Shown piece by piece: positions 20,530 through 28,716 of a DNA stretch of 64,000 bases. Position 1 is the stretch's first letter. Each line of letters starts with the position of its first letter. Made by a program: the position numbers and the translations under genes. Source of the DNA: Tautonia sp040717455 (GTDB lineage Bacteria > Planctomycetota > Planctomycetia > Isosphaerales > Isosphaeraceae); assembly GCF_040717455.1 (NCBI RefSeq), contig NZ_JBFEFH010000010.1:62001-126000 (forward strand). Reading direction: 5' to 3'. The notes under the pieces were generated by a model. The model saw only the letters and a list, made by a program, of their open reading frames with translations, was not told the origin of the DNA and searched no databases.

Positions 20530-22026
20530 TCAGGGATTGGTCAGGTTCGGCATCCAGAGGGTCCCCTGGACCTCCGGGACCTCGCCCGAGGGGGGGTAGG
20601 TCGACTGGACCGCCTCGCGGAGAAGTTTGGAAAGCTCGGTGATCGTCTCCACGTGATCCGGGCAGTCGGCCAGGTTGGTCTGCTCGCGGGGGTCGGACTC
20701 GTGGTCGTAGAGTTCGAGCCCGCGGTCCCCCTCGTCCCACTCGGTGTAGCGCCAGCGGGGGGTCCGGATCGAGTAGCCGAAGAACCTCCCCTGCCCGCCG
20801 CCGCCCCGGGTCACCTGGCTGAGCGACCAGCCGCGGCCGGGCTCGTCGGGGTCCTTCAGGATCGGCACGAGGCTCTGCCCCTGCAGGTTCTCCGGGGCCT
20901 CGACCCCGCAGAGTTCGGCCAGGGTCGGGTACAGGTCGATCAGGCCGACCGGGGCCGGGGCGACCGTCCCGCCCGTTGAAACGCCCGGCGCCGCGATGAT
21001 CAATGGCACCCGGGCACTCTCCTCGAACAGGCTCATCTTCTGCCAGAGCCCGTGCTCTCCCAGGTGATAGCCGTGGTCGCTGGTCATGACGACGATCGTG
21101 TTCTCGGCCAGGCCGAGCCGATCGAGCGCATCGAGCACCCGGCCCACCTGGGCGTCCATGAAGCTGATGCTGGCGGAGTACGCCTGGATCGCCTCGCGCC
21201 GGAGATCGTCGGTGAGCTGGTCCTGCTCGCGCTTGTAGCTCATCAGGCCGGCGGGAGGGATGTCCTCCTGGTCCTCCTCCACCCCTTCCACCAGAGAAAC
21301 CTGATCAAGTGGATACTCCTCGAAATACCCCTCCGGCGCGACATACGGCGTATGAGGCCGATAGAACCCGACCGCCAGGAAGAACGGCCGATCCGCCTGA
21401 CGGGCACAGCGTTCCAGGACCCACTCGGCATCGCTCGCCATGATGCCGTCGGTGTGGTACTCGTCGCTCTTGGGGGAGGCGTACCAGCTCAAGGTGCCGC
21501 CGAACTGCCCGGGGGTCAGGGTGAAGATCTTCGGCTCCTCCTCCAGCCGATCGACCCCGGCCGGGTTCAGCTCCAGCTCCCACGAGCCCGGGTCGTCATG
21601 CCCGTTCGTGCCGATCGACCGGGGCACCCCGTAGTGATACAGCTTGCCGATCCTCGCCGCGAAGTAGCCGTCGAGCCGGAACGCCTGCGGCAGGCTGACA
21701 TGAGACGGGATCGACTGGCGGAAGATCTGGGCATTCGCATGAATGCCCGTGCTGTTCGGATAGAGCCCCGTGAGCATCGAGTTCCGGCTCGGCCCGCAGA
21801 GCGGGAACTGGCAATAGGCCCGGTCGAACCGCACCCCCCGCGCCGCCAGGCGGTCGATGTTGGGGGTCTTCATCTGCGGATGACCATACGTGTTCAACGC
21901 AGTGTTCAGGTCATCCGAGATGAGGAACAAGACATTCGGCCGGTCGGCCCCCTCGGCCGAGGGCCCCCCCCCCAGGGCGAGCACCCCGACCAGCACGACG
22001 ACCCGCGACGCGATCCCAGCAGTCAT
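20530..22026 (-). CDS. Secreted sulfatase (choline/iduronate-sulfatase-like)
   Basis: Hydrolyses sulfate esters, in planctomycetes typically on algal or other sulfated polysaccharides. 498 residues, with an N-terminal signal peptide (ASRVVVLVGVLALGGGPSAEGA). Metal ligands begin with FLISDDLNTAL. The active-site Cys77 is in PLCGPSRNSMLTG, the C-x-P-S-R signature that an anaerobic or FGE-type enzyme converts to formylglycine. VMTSDHGYHLGEHGLWQK supplies further metal and sulfate ligands. ATG 22026 has AAGGAAGAG upstream. It shares its strand with the following phosphatase gene but is separated from it by a long hairpin. Confidence 0.95.
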   Translation of the reverse strand: MTAGIASRVVVLVGVLALGGGPSAEGADRPNVLFLISDDLNTALNTYGHPQMKTPNIDRLAARGVRFDRAYCQFPLCGPSRNSMLTGLYPNSTGIHANAQIFRQSIPSHVSLPQAFRLDGYFAARIGKLYHYGVPRSIGTNGHDDPGSWELELNPAGVDRLEEEPKIFTLTPGQFGGTLSWYASPKSDEYHTDGIMASDAEWVLERCARQADRPFFLAVGFYRPHTPYVAPEGYFEEYPLDQVSLVEGVEEDQEDIPPAGLMSYKREQDQLTDDLRREAIQAYSASISFMDAQVGRVLDALDRLGLAENTIVVMTSDHGYHLGEHGLWQKMSLFEESARVPLIIAAPGVSTGGTVAPAPVGLIDLYPTLAELCGVEAPENLQGQSLVPILKDPDEPGRGWSLSQVTRGGGGQGRFFGYSIRTPRWRYTEWDEGDRGLELYDHESDPREQTNLADCPDHVETITELSKLLREAVQSTYPPSGEVPEVQGTLWMPNLTNP

Positions 22027-22086
22027 GACTCTTCCTTTCCGCGAGAGGTTTTTGGATACGACCGTCCCGAACCCAGCGACGGGGTA

Positions 22087-22158
22087 GCCGGGGCAAAACG
22101 CAGCGTGCCCCGGGGGTCAGGGCCCACTCGCCCGGGGCACGCTGCGCTCTGCCCCGGC
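22087..22158 (-). terminator. Long 28-bp-arm hairpin downstream of the PhoD-like gene
   Basis: Left arm 22087-22114 starts GCCGGGGCAAAACGCAG; right arm 22131-22158 is its reverse complement at 26 of 28 positions, with a 16-nt loop. In leftward RNA the two mismatches become G-U pairs, so the stem is complete on that strand. It probably ends the 22211-24796 transcript. There is no U-tract, so it may act by blocking RNase or with Rho. Confidence 0.7.
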
Positions 22159-22210
22159 CACCCACGCTCAACCGTTCTCCAGAGGAACCCAGGGCCAAAC
22201 CCGAACCCGA

Positions 22211-24796
22211 TCAGAGCGTGATCTCGATCGTCGCGTCGTTCCCCTTCCGGGCCTCCAGGCCGCGCCGTTCGGCCGATCGGCCCGACTCGGGATCGATCAC
22301 CCGGATCGCGTACAACCCTTCGGCAAAGGTGAACGGCCGCCAGCGCGATCCGGCCAGGCGAAGACCATAGATCGGCACATCCGTCGATTCGTCGACCACC
22401 TGCACGACCGGCCGATCGACGCCGCGGACGACGACCTCGGGCAACTCGGCCCGGGCGGCCCGGACACCGCCGCTGTCGAGCTGCGAGACGGTCACCGGCC
22501 AGCCGGGGAACTGGGTGCCCGGCACGGTCGGGTCGGCCAGCAGGGGCCAGCACTCGACGGCGATCGTCCGGTCGGGCTTGTGGAACCGGACGACGCCGAA
22601 GCCGGCCGACTTGTCCGTCTCGGCGTCGAGCACGCCGGGGCGTCGCTCGACCTCCGGATTGGCACAGGCCAGGACGGTCATCGGGTGGCCGAAGCTGTCC
22701 CGGAAGTCACCCAGCTCCTCCGGAGCCCCTTGCGGCCGGTCCTCCCCCGGCGACTCGGGCCAGAACCACCGGGCGTACAGGTTGTTCACGGCCGGGCTGG
22801 CGAAGGCGACCCCGGCGTCTCGGTGCTCGTCGACCCCGTACTGGACGACGGCCGGCAGGTGCTGGTCGCCGGCCAGGTGGAAGGCGAAGGCCCGGCGCAA
22901 GGTCCGGACGGCCTCGTTGCGAGGTGTCTGCGGCCAGCCGTTCGTGTCGTAGTCGGCGATCAGGCGGTTGTCGGGCTGGCCGTGGTGGGTGGCCATCGCC
23001 GTGAAGATCGTCTGCGAGAGGACGGCCTTCATCTCGGCCCCCCGCCAGTCGTCGGCCCACTCCCGGAGGAACCGGAGCTGCGGGTCGCCCAGCAATTCCA
23101 GGCCCGGGCGGTCGGCGGTGGCCGGGTCGAAGTCGGGGTCGACCACGTGGTCGGCCCGGCCGCTGGTGGTGGGGGGCACCTTGCCGTCGGGGCCGCTCTT
23201 GTACTGGCGGTCGGCGAGGATGGCGAAGCCGATGCCGCCGTAGGTCAACGGGCCGTAGTAGCCGGTGATCCCCTGAAGGCCCGGCCCGGCCGGGGAGTCG
23301 GGATGATGCGAGGTCTCGATCGCATGGACACCGTTGACGAACTCGGCCATCTGCTTGTAGCCCCCCTTCGACTCGGCCTGCGAGGTGTTGCCGGGGGCCT
23401 TCTTGCCCCCCTCCCCCCAGAGGTTGCCGTGGTAGACGTCGTGGTCGTCGGGGATGGCGATGCTCGGCCGGTCCCGGGTCAGGTCGCGCCAGGTCCAGCC
23501 GTGCTGGTACCACTTGCGCAGGAGGTCGAGCAGGGCGATGTCCACGTCGTCCCGCTCGACCCCGAAGCCGCCGGTCGACTCGTAGAACTGGTCGCCGGTG
23601 AAGGCGATCAGGTCGGGGTCGAGCTTCGCCACGCCCGCCACGCAGGCCTCGTTCGGGAAGGCGTAGTGGGCGTTGCAGGAGATGTCGGCCACGGTCAGGA
23701 CCTCGGCCCCGACCGGGTCGCGGCGGATCAGGCCGTCGAAGTGGTCCTCCCGGGTCGAGCCGTCGCCCAGCCGCTCGGTGTAGTGCACGCGATAGGGCGT
23801 GTCCGCCCGATCATCCCATCCCTCGACCCGGACGTTGGCGATGAAGAACCGGGGGTGGATCCGTCCCTCGGCGACCGGCTGCCACGCGCCGTCGCGCTCG
23901 ACGAGCAGGCGGAGCGACTGCTCATCGGCCGCGCCGATCGGCGGCATCTGCACCGTCATCTTCAGGGTGCCGCCGTGCAGGGTGTACTGGTTGAACAGGA
24001 TCGGGCCGGACCGGCGGTCGTCGTGGGCCTCGACCTTCGAGCCGGAGACGGACCATTCCCCGAACCACCAGCGCCCGGCGGGGGGGGCGTCCGGGTTGTT
24101 CGCCTGCTGCGCGGCCGGCCGAGGGGGGCCGAGGTTGCTCAGCAATGCCAGGTTGCCGACGAGGGCCCCGGCCGGCACGTCCTCACGCACGACCGCGCCG
24201 AGCGGTTCGGCCGTCTTCGCGTCCCAGGCGACGAGCGTCAGGCGGTAGGCGGGCCCGGCCGGCTCGGCCTCCAGCATCAGCCCGACCACCTCGGCGCCGC
24301 CGAGGTCGACCGGGGCCGAGACTGCCCCCGCCCCCTGCCCCAGGAACAGCCGGCCGTCGGCCCGGAGCCCCGCCGGGAAGCCGGAACCGTGCACGAGGTT
24401 GTTCCGGTAGTCGCCCAGCGGCCCCCGGACGCCGACCACGAACCCGGCCGACCCGGCCCCGTCGGCCACGGTCGGGCCGTCGAGCGAGCCGAGTTGCACA
24501 CTCATACGGAGCGTCCCCGGTCGATCGGCCAGATCCCGCGTCAGCAGGTGCACCGTCCGGCCGGTGGCGGGCCGGATGCACTCCAGCCGACCGCCCCGGA
24601 TGCGCCAGTCCTGGAGCGGGTTCGACCAGAACTCGGCCCCCGGCCAGACCCGATCGGGGACGAGATGCCATCGGCTGCGGAACTGAGGGGGCGGGGTGTC
24701 CTCAGCCCGTCCGGTTCGCGGCAAGGCCGACAGGGCCGCCGTCGCCGCGGCGGAATCGACGAGGAACGACCGGCGAGAGACGGGGGGCTTGCTCAT
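22211..24796 (-). CDS. Tat-exported PhoD-like alkaline phosphatase / phosphodiesterase
   Basis: About 861 residues from ATG 24796 (MSKPPVSRRSFLVDSAAATA). SRRSFLVDS is a twin-arginine export motif, expected since PhoD enzymes fold with metals in the cytoplasm. The first ~350 residues are beta-rich and not catalytic (perhaps LamG-like or substrate-binding; unclear). The metallophosphoesterase core follows: TVADISCNAHYAF, FTGDQFYESTGG, PDDHDVYHGNLWGEGG and HLAGDQHLPA supply the usual Asp/His metal ligands. It is longer than the roughly 550-residue PhoD standard. An extended frame running upstream to 26923 is a shadow of other genes. A twin hairpin follows it. Confidence 0.88.
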   Translation of the reverse strand: MSKPPVSRRSFLVDSAAATAALSALPRTGRAEDTPPPQFRSRWHLVPDRVWPGAEFWSNPLQDWRIRGGRLECIRPATGRTVHLLTRDLADRPGTLRMSVQLGSLDGPTVADGAGSAGFVVGVRGPLGDYRNNLVHGSGFPAGLRADGRLFLGQGAGAVSAPVDLGGAEVVGLMLEAEPAGPAYRLTLVAWDAKTAEPLGAVVREDVPAGALVGNLALLSNLGPPRPAAQQANNPDAPPAGRWWFGEWSVSGSKVEAHDDRRSGPILFNQYTLHGGTLKMTVQMPPIGAADEQSLRLLVERDGAWQPVAEGRIHPRFFIANVRVEGWDDRADTPYRVHYTERLGDGSTREDHFDGLIRRDPVGAEVLTVADISCNAHYAFPNEACVAGVAKLDPDLIAFTGDQFYESTGGFGVERDDVDIALLDLLRKWYQHGWTWRDLTRDRPSIAIPDDHDVYHGNLWGEGGKKAPGNTSQAESKGGYKQMAEFVNGVHAIETSHHPDSPAGPGLQGITGYYGPLTYGGIGFAILADRQYKSGPDGKVPPTTSGRADHVVDPDFDPATADRPGLELLGDPQLRFLREWADDWRGAEMKAVLSQTIFTAMATHHGQPDNRLIADYDTNGWPQTPRNEAVRTLRRAFAFHLAGDQHLPAVVQYGVDEHRDAGVAFASPAVNNLYARWFWPESPGEDRPQGAPEELGDFRDSFGHPMTVLACANPEVERRPGVLDAETDKSAGFGVVRFHKPDRTIAVECWPLLADPTVPGTQFPGWPVTVSQLDSGGVRAARAELPEVVVRGVDRPVVQVVDESTDVPIYGLRLAGSRWRPFTFAEGLYAIRVIDPESGRSAERRGLEARKGNDATIEITL

Positions 24797-24966
24797 GATG
24801 GGAGGGGCTCGGTGCGGATCGCGGTGGCCGGCCAGACGCGGTCGGGGACGTTCCCCCGAAGCCTCGCTCATGGTAATGCGTCCGAGCGGCCGGCGAAACC
24901 GCTCAGCGGGATCTCGATCGCATCCGAGTCCTCCCGCGCCTCGCCCCGCCCCGCCGCCCGTTCGGG

Positions 24967-25809
24967 TCAGCGCGAGGAGGCAAAGCGCATCGAGACGGCC
25001 CAGACCAGGAAGACCCGCGAATGCAGCCTCCAGCGCCAGGGGGACGCGGTCTGGAATCCGGCCAGGTGGGGGGCGATGGCGGGGTCGTGCCGCAGGGCGG
25101 CGAGGACTTGGTTCGGGTGCAGGCCGTGGTAGTGGGAGCCGGAGCGGAGGAGCCAGGGGAGCAGGTCGGCCAGGCGATCGTCCGGGGTCTCGGGCAGCGC
25201 GGGGAAGCACTTCGAGGAGGCGATGTCGGTGACGAGGGTCGCCCGGCCGATCGGCCCGGCCAGGCGGGCGAGGAGGCGGAGGTGGCCCCGGCGGATCGCC
25301 TCCATCACGGCGGTCCCTCGCGGGTGGTGGTCGCCGAGGGCGTGGGCGGTGGTGTCGGTCAACTGGCTGAGGAGGCACGTCGAGGCCACGTGGTCGAACG
25401 GACCGGGCAGGGCCAGGGGGACCCGAGTGGCGGGCCAGGTGCTCAGGGCGTCGAGGTCGGCCGGGCTGACCTCGACGCGGGGGGACCAGGAGGCGATCGC
25501 CTCGACCATCGCCGTCAGGTCGAGCCCGCCGTGCAGGTGCAACGCGGGGTGATCGGCCACCCCTTGCCGGGCCACCCCCTCGGCGAGGGCCGTCGGGTCG
25601 AGGTCGACGAGGTGGACCTCGCGGTAGCGTTCCAGGAGGCCCGGAAGTTCCAGGTCGTTCGTGTTGCCCGCCCCGAGGATGCAGAGCCGGCCGCCCGGGG
25701 CCGCAGCCAGCAGGGTCGAGACCTGGCGGCGGTGATCGGCGAAGACGTCCCACTGGCCGCGGGTCGAGGTGTTGAACCCGGCCTGTCGCCGGCGAGGGTC
25801 GTGGATCAT
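24967..25809 (-). CDS. SAM-methyltransferase-fold protein
   Basis: 280 residues from ATG 25809. A Rossmann-like start, RLCILGAGNTNDLELPGLLE, is followed by EVHLVDLDPTALAEGVARQG, matching motifs I and II of class I methyltransferases. Later parts (FDHVASTCLLSQLTDTTAHA, LVTDIASSKCFPALP) are not a standard substrate domain, so the target is unknown. The gene sits 9 bp downstream of the FAD oxidoreductase gene and likely shares a transcript with it and the photolyase-like gene. A link to light or redox metabolism is only suggested by this context. Confidence 0.75.
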   Translation of the reverse strand: MIHDPRRRQAGFNTSTRGQWDVFADHRRQVSTLLAAAPGGRLCILGAGNTNDLELPGLLERYREVHLVDLDPTALAEGVARQGVADHPALHLHGGLDLTAMVEAIASWSPRVEVSPADLDALSTWPATRVPLALPGPFDHVASTCLLSQLTDTTAHALGDHHPRGTAVMEAIRRGHLRLLARLAGPIGRATLVTDIASSKCFPALPETPDDRLADLLPWLLRSGSHYHGLHPNQVLAALRHDPAIAPHLAGFQTASPWRWRLHSRVFLVWAVSMRFASSR

Positions 25810-25818
25810 GGACGTCCG

Positions 25819-26802
25819 TCAGGCAAAAGCTTCGATCAACGCCCGGGCACAGGCAGAACCGCTCTGAAACGCCCCCTCGATCGACCCGCCCCAGGCCCAA
25901 TCGCCGCAGGCCGCCAGGCGGGCGTCGGCATCGATGAGGCACGGCCGGCCGAGCGGTTCGATCGACTGGGCGAAGAGCCATCGGTGGAGCGACTCGACGC
26001 GAGCCGGGCCGAGGCGGAGGGCAAACGCCTCCTCGACGGCCGATCGCAGGTGCCCGACGATCTCCGAGGGCTTGCGGTCGCGGTGGGCCCCGGACCAGGC
26101 GTGATCGGCCTGGACGACCAGGGCGGGCGAGGCCGCTCGGCCCAGCTTGCTCTGCTCGTTCGACGCCCAGCGCAGGACCGGATGATCGCATCGGATGCCG
26201 TCGAACGGCAAGACGGTCCCGCCCTCGGGGGCGATCATCCAGGAGAAGCAGACCGCCATCGGGACCGGTTCGAGCGTCGCGGCCATGCTCGAATGCCCGC
26301 GGAGCAAGGAGGCGGCCTGCGCGGGGGGGGCGGTCACGATCACCGCGTCGAAGGGGCCGAACGAGGCACCGTCCCGGTCGAGGACCGTCCAGGCGTCGGC
26401 CGATCGTTCCAGCCGATCGGCATGGACGCTCACGCGGACGTCGACCCCCTCGGCCAGTGCCCGGCCGATCGCACCCATGCCGGGGACGCCCACGAACCGG
26501 GGAATCTCGGGAGTCTCCGGGATCAATCGGCCCGATTCGAGGCGGGCGAAGCGGCCGTGCCAGGCGGCCAGGCAGGGGGACGCGACCGAGGCGTCGAGGA
26601 AGGAGCGGAAGGCCGGGTCGGTGATCGCGAACCAGGGGGGGCCGTGGTCGAACGAGACACCCTCGATCGCCCGGGTCGAGGCGCGGCCCCCGGGGCGTCG
26701 CCCCTTGTCGAGGACGAGGACGGCGTGCCCCCGATCGCGCAAGAGGCGGGCGGCGGTCAGCCCGGCGATGCCGGCCCCGATGATCCCGAATCGGCGAGCC
26801 AT
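25819..26802 (-). CDS. FAD/NAD(P)-dependent oxidoreductase, renalase-like
   Basis: About 327 residues. The N-terminal dinucleotide motif GIIGAGIAGLTAARLL, then VLVLDKGRRPGGRASTR, is the FAD-binding signature of the amine-oxidase/renalase group. The C-terminal LAACGDWAWGGSIEGAFQSG supplies the closing flavin contacts. ATG 26802 is preferred because AGAGG lies 6 nt upstream; ATG 26808 is directly next to it. It lies 18 bp after the photolyase-like gene. Genes of this kind often sit next to photolyases in Proteobacteria (recalled), perhaps oxidising a flavin-related metabolite. Confidence 0.87.
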   Translation of the reverse strand: MARRFGIIGAGIAGLTAARLLRDRGHAVLVLDKGRRPGGRASTRAIEGVSFDHGPPWFAITDPAFRSFLDASVASPCLAAWHGRFARLESGRLIPETPEIPRFVGVPGMGAIGRALAEGVDVRVSVHADRLERSADAWTVLDRDGASFGPFDAVIVTAPPAQAASLLRGHSSMAATLEPVPMAVCFSWMIAPEGGTVLPFDGIRCDHPVLRWASNEQSKLGRAASPALVVQADHAWSGAHRDRKPSEIVGHLRSAVEEAFALRLGPARVESLHRWLFAQSIEPLGRPCLIDADARLAACGDWAWGGSIEGAFQSGSACARALIEAFA

Positions 26803-26820
26803 GAGCATCCTCTGTTCGGA

Positions 26821-28071
26821 TCAGCGGAGCGCCAACAGGCCGAGGCGGTCGAGCGTCTCCGGGATCGCGTCCTTGAAGCGGAAGAAGCCGGCGGTGGCGA
26901 AGGGCCAGAAGGCGTCGTCCCACTCCTTGCGGAGGACGGCCAGGCCGATCCCGGCGTTTTGGAGCGGGTCGCGGAGGGCATCGACCCGTTCGCGGGCCGG
27001 CCCCTGGGGCGACTCGGGGGTGACGATCCGGTTGATCCCGAGCCGCCGCGCCCAGTCGAGGACGGGGGCCGGCCAGTCGCCGGAGCCGGTCGGGGCGAGG
27101 CGATCGGCCGGGGCGTCGAAGGCCCGGCCGGCGCGGTCGAGGGCATCAGCCAGTGCTCCGGTCGTGAAGGCGCGCGGCAAGGGGCCGACGGGCATCGGCG
27201 AGCGGTCGTCGGGGTTGCAAAGCCCGGCGACGGCGACCACCCGATCGGGGTCGAGGCCGAGGGTGGTCGGGTCGAGGTCGTCCTCGGTCAAAAGGAGGCC
27301 GACCGGCCCCGGCTCGGGACGATCGGCCGGGGGCAAGGCCCGGGGGCGAGGCGGCGGGGGCCCGGGGATCGGGTCGGCGGTCGTGGCCATCGGCTCGGTC
27401 GGGCGGAACCGCCCCGAGGTGAACCGGGCGATGTTCCCGGGGCTGGCCAGGTAGGTCTTCCCCCGGGTCTGGAGCCCCGCGACCCATCGCCACGAGAGGG
27501 TGTTCGAGGCGGGGTCGCCGTCGAGCAGGTGGCGGAAGAAGAAGTCGGCCCCGAGCTCCCAGGGGAGCCGCAGGGTGAAGATCCAGAGGCTCGCGAACCA
27601 CATCCGGGCGTGGTTGTGCAGGTAGCCGGTCGCGATCAACTCGCCGGCCCAGTGGTCGAGGCAATCGATGCCGGAGCGGCCGGAGAGGGCCGATTCGAAG
27701 CGATCGCGGAGGCCGCGGTCGCGGTCCAGCTCGGCGACGCGGTCGGCGACGGCCGAGCGATACGAGCGCCAGACGGCCGGCCGGAGTTCGAGCCACCCTT
27801 TCCAGTAGGTCCGCCAGCAGACCTCCCGCACGAACGCCTCGGCCTGGGCGAGCGAGTGGCGCTCCAGGACCTCGCCGATCACCTCTTCCTCGCGGACGAG
27901 GCGATGCCGGAGGTAGGGGGAGAGGGTCGAGGCGTTGGCGTGCCGGCCCGGCCCGTGGTCGAAGTTGCGCGAGTCGGCATAGGCCCGGCCGGCCCGGGGG
28001 ACGAAGGCATCGAGGCGGCGGAGCCCTTCGGCGCGGGTCGGGGGCCAGGGGGTATCGTTCGCGTCGGCCAT
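26821..28071 (-). CDS. Photolyase/cryptochrome-family protein with permuted domain order
   Basis: 416 residues. The photolyase FAD-binding domain comes first: RNFDHGPGRHANASTLSPYL, then a helical region, TGYLHNHARMWFASLWIFTL and LLDGDPASNTLSWRWVAGLQ with the family tryptophans. The N-terminal antenna (Rossmann-like) domain of ordinary photolyases is absent. Instead, a C-terminal portion after residue ~270 (VGLLLTEDDLDPTTLGLDPD, ending RFKDAIPETLDRLG) looks like an alpha/beta domain, so the order appears swapped. Ordinary enzymes repair UV pyrimidine dimers; activity here is unproven. First structural gene after the wHTH regulator. Confidence 0.88.
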   Translation of the reverse strand: MADANDTPWPPTRAEGLRRLDAFVPRAGRAYADSRNFDHGPGRHANASTLSPYLRHRLVREEEVIGEVLERHSLAQAEAFVREVCWRTYWKGWLELRPAVWRSYRSAVADRVAELDRDRGLRDRFESALSGRSGIDCLDHWAGELIATGYLHNHARMWFASLWIFTLRLPWELGADFFFRHLLDGDPASNTLSWRWVAGLQTRGKTYLASPGNIARFTSGRFRPTEPMATTADPIPGPPPPRPRALPPADRPEPGPVGLLLTEDDLDPTTLGLDPDRVVAVAGLCNPDDRSPMPVGPLPRAFTTGALADALDRAGRAFDAPADRLAPTGSGDWPAPVLDWARRLGINRIVTPESPQGPARERVDALRDPLQNAGIGLAVLRKEWDDAFWPFATAGFFRFKDAIPETLDRLGLLALR

Positions 28072-28186
28072 CGACGGTGCTCGGCAAGCGGGAGGCGGAG
28101 TCCGAGGAATCGGGTTCGTCTCGGATACCGTAGGCAGCCCGAAGCACTCGTCCAGCCGACGGCCGGGCTTCGATCGCCTCGCCCCG

Positions 28187-28528
28187 TTACCCGTCGGATG
28201 CCGGCGGCCTGGCGTCCTCGGCGGGGCCGAGGATCAGGTCCAGGAGCACCCGGACCTCGCGATGGGCCTCGACCGGGTGCCGGAGCGGCAGCTCCGCATG
28301 CACCTCGTACCGGTTGCGGCGGCCTTCCCGGACCCGGGACAGATACCCCCCCTGCTCCAAATCCCCCACAATCCGCTGCACCGCGCGTTCCGTAATTCCC
28401 ACCCGATCGGCCACCTCGCGCAGGAGGATTTCCGGCTCTCGGGCGATGCAAATCAAGACGTGGCCGTGGTTACTGAGGAACGTCCACTCGCCCCCTCCCG
28501 GATTTTTCGGATTCGGTTCATCTCCCAT
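28187..28528 (-). CDS. Winged-helix transcriptional regulator
   Basis: 113 residues from ATG 28526-28528. A clear winged helix: GEWTFLSNHGHVLICIAREP, LLREVADRVGITERAVQRIV (recognition helix) and LEQGGYLSRVREGRRNRYEV (wing), close to MarR/ArsR-type regulators without metal-binding cysteines. The C-terminal helix LPLRHPVEAHREVRVLLDLI may form the dimer. It heads the leftward photolyase operon and lies opposite the rightward dabBA operon, with only 188 bp between, so it could control either or both. The inverted repeats at 28547-28583 are candidate operators. Confidence 0.85.
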   Translation of the reverse strand: MGDEPNPKNPGGGEWTFLSNHGHVLICIAREPEILLREVADRVGITERAVQRIVGDLEQGGYLSRVREGRRNRYEVHAELPLRHPVEAHREVRVLLDLILGPAEDARPPASDG

Positions 28529-28531
28529 CGC

Positions 28532-28583
28532 TTGACTCCCGATGGAATACGCGATAGATAATACACGAAATCTGTTTCGCGTA
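28532..28583 (+). promoter_or_regulatory. Putative dabBA promoter overlapping inverted-repeat operator
   Basis: TTGACT (28532-28537) and GATAAT (28557-28562) form a sigma-70-like pair with a 19-bp spacer. Overlapping this, ATACGCGA (28547) reappears inverted as TCGCGTAT, and a tighter stem TACACGAAA-TCTG-TTTCGCGTA (28562-28583, 8 of 9 pairs) sits at the expected start site. That would suit the nearby wHTH protein. Not tested; the spacer is longer than ideal. Confidence 0.45.
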
Positions 28584-28716
28584 TCCCAGAGCGCATATTA
28601 AGCCTCGATCGAAGGGTGGCCCCAGTGTAACCGGTGGGACGGGCCTTTGCCGATGAGGCGACGCCGAAGGCGGGGGACGCGAAGGGGCATTTTTTTCCGA
28701 ACGAAGGGGGGCCGAT

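Noticed and set aside
19602..20642. A 346-residue rightward frame rich in KRTHR and NEP
   Set aside because: It is the translation of the intergenic repeat arrays and overlaps both neighbouring genes; such frames are common false predictions in planctomycetes.
24797..26923. Upstream extension of the PhoD-like gene to a 1570-residue protein
   Set aside because: The extension overlaps the methyltransferase-like and FAD oxidoreductase genes; the Tat signal at ATG 24796 marks the true start.
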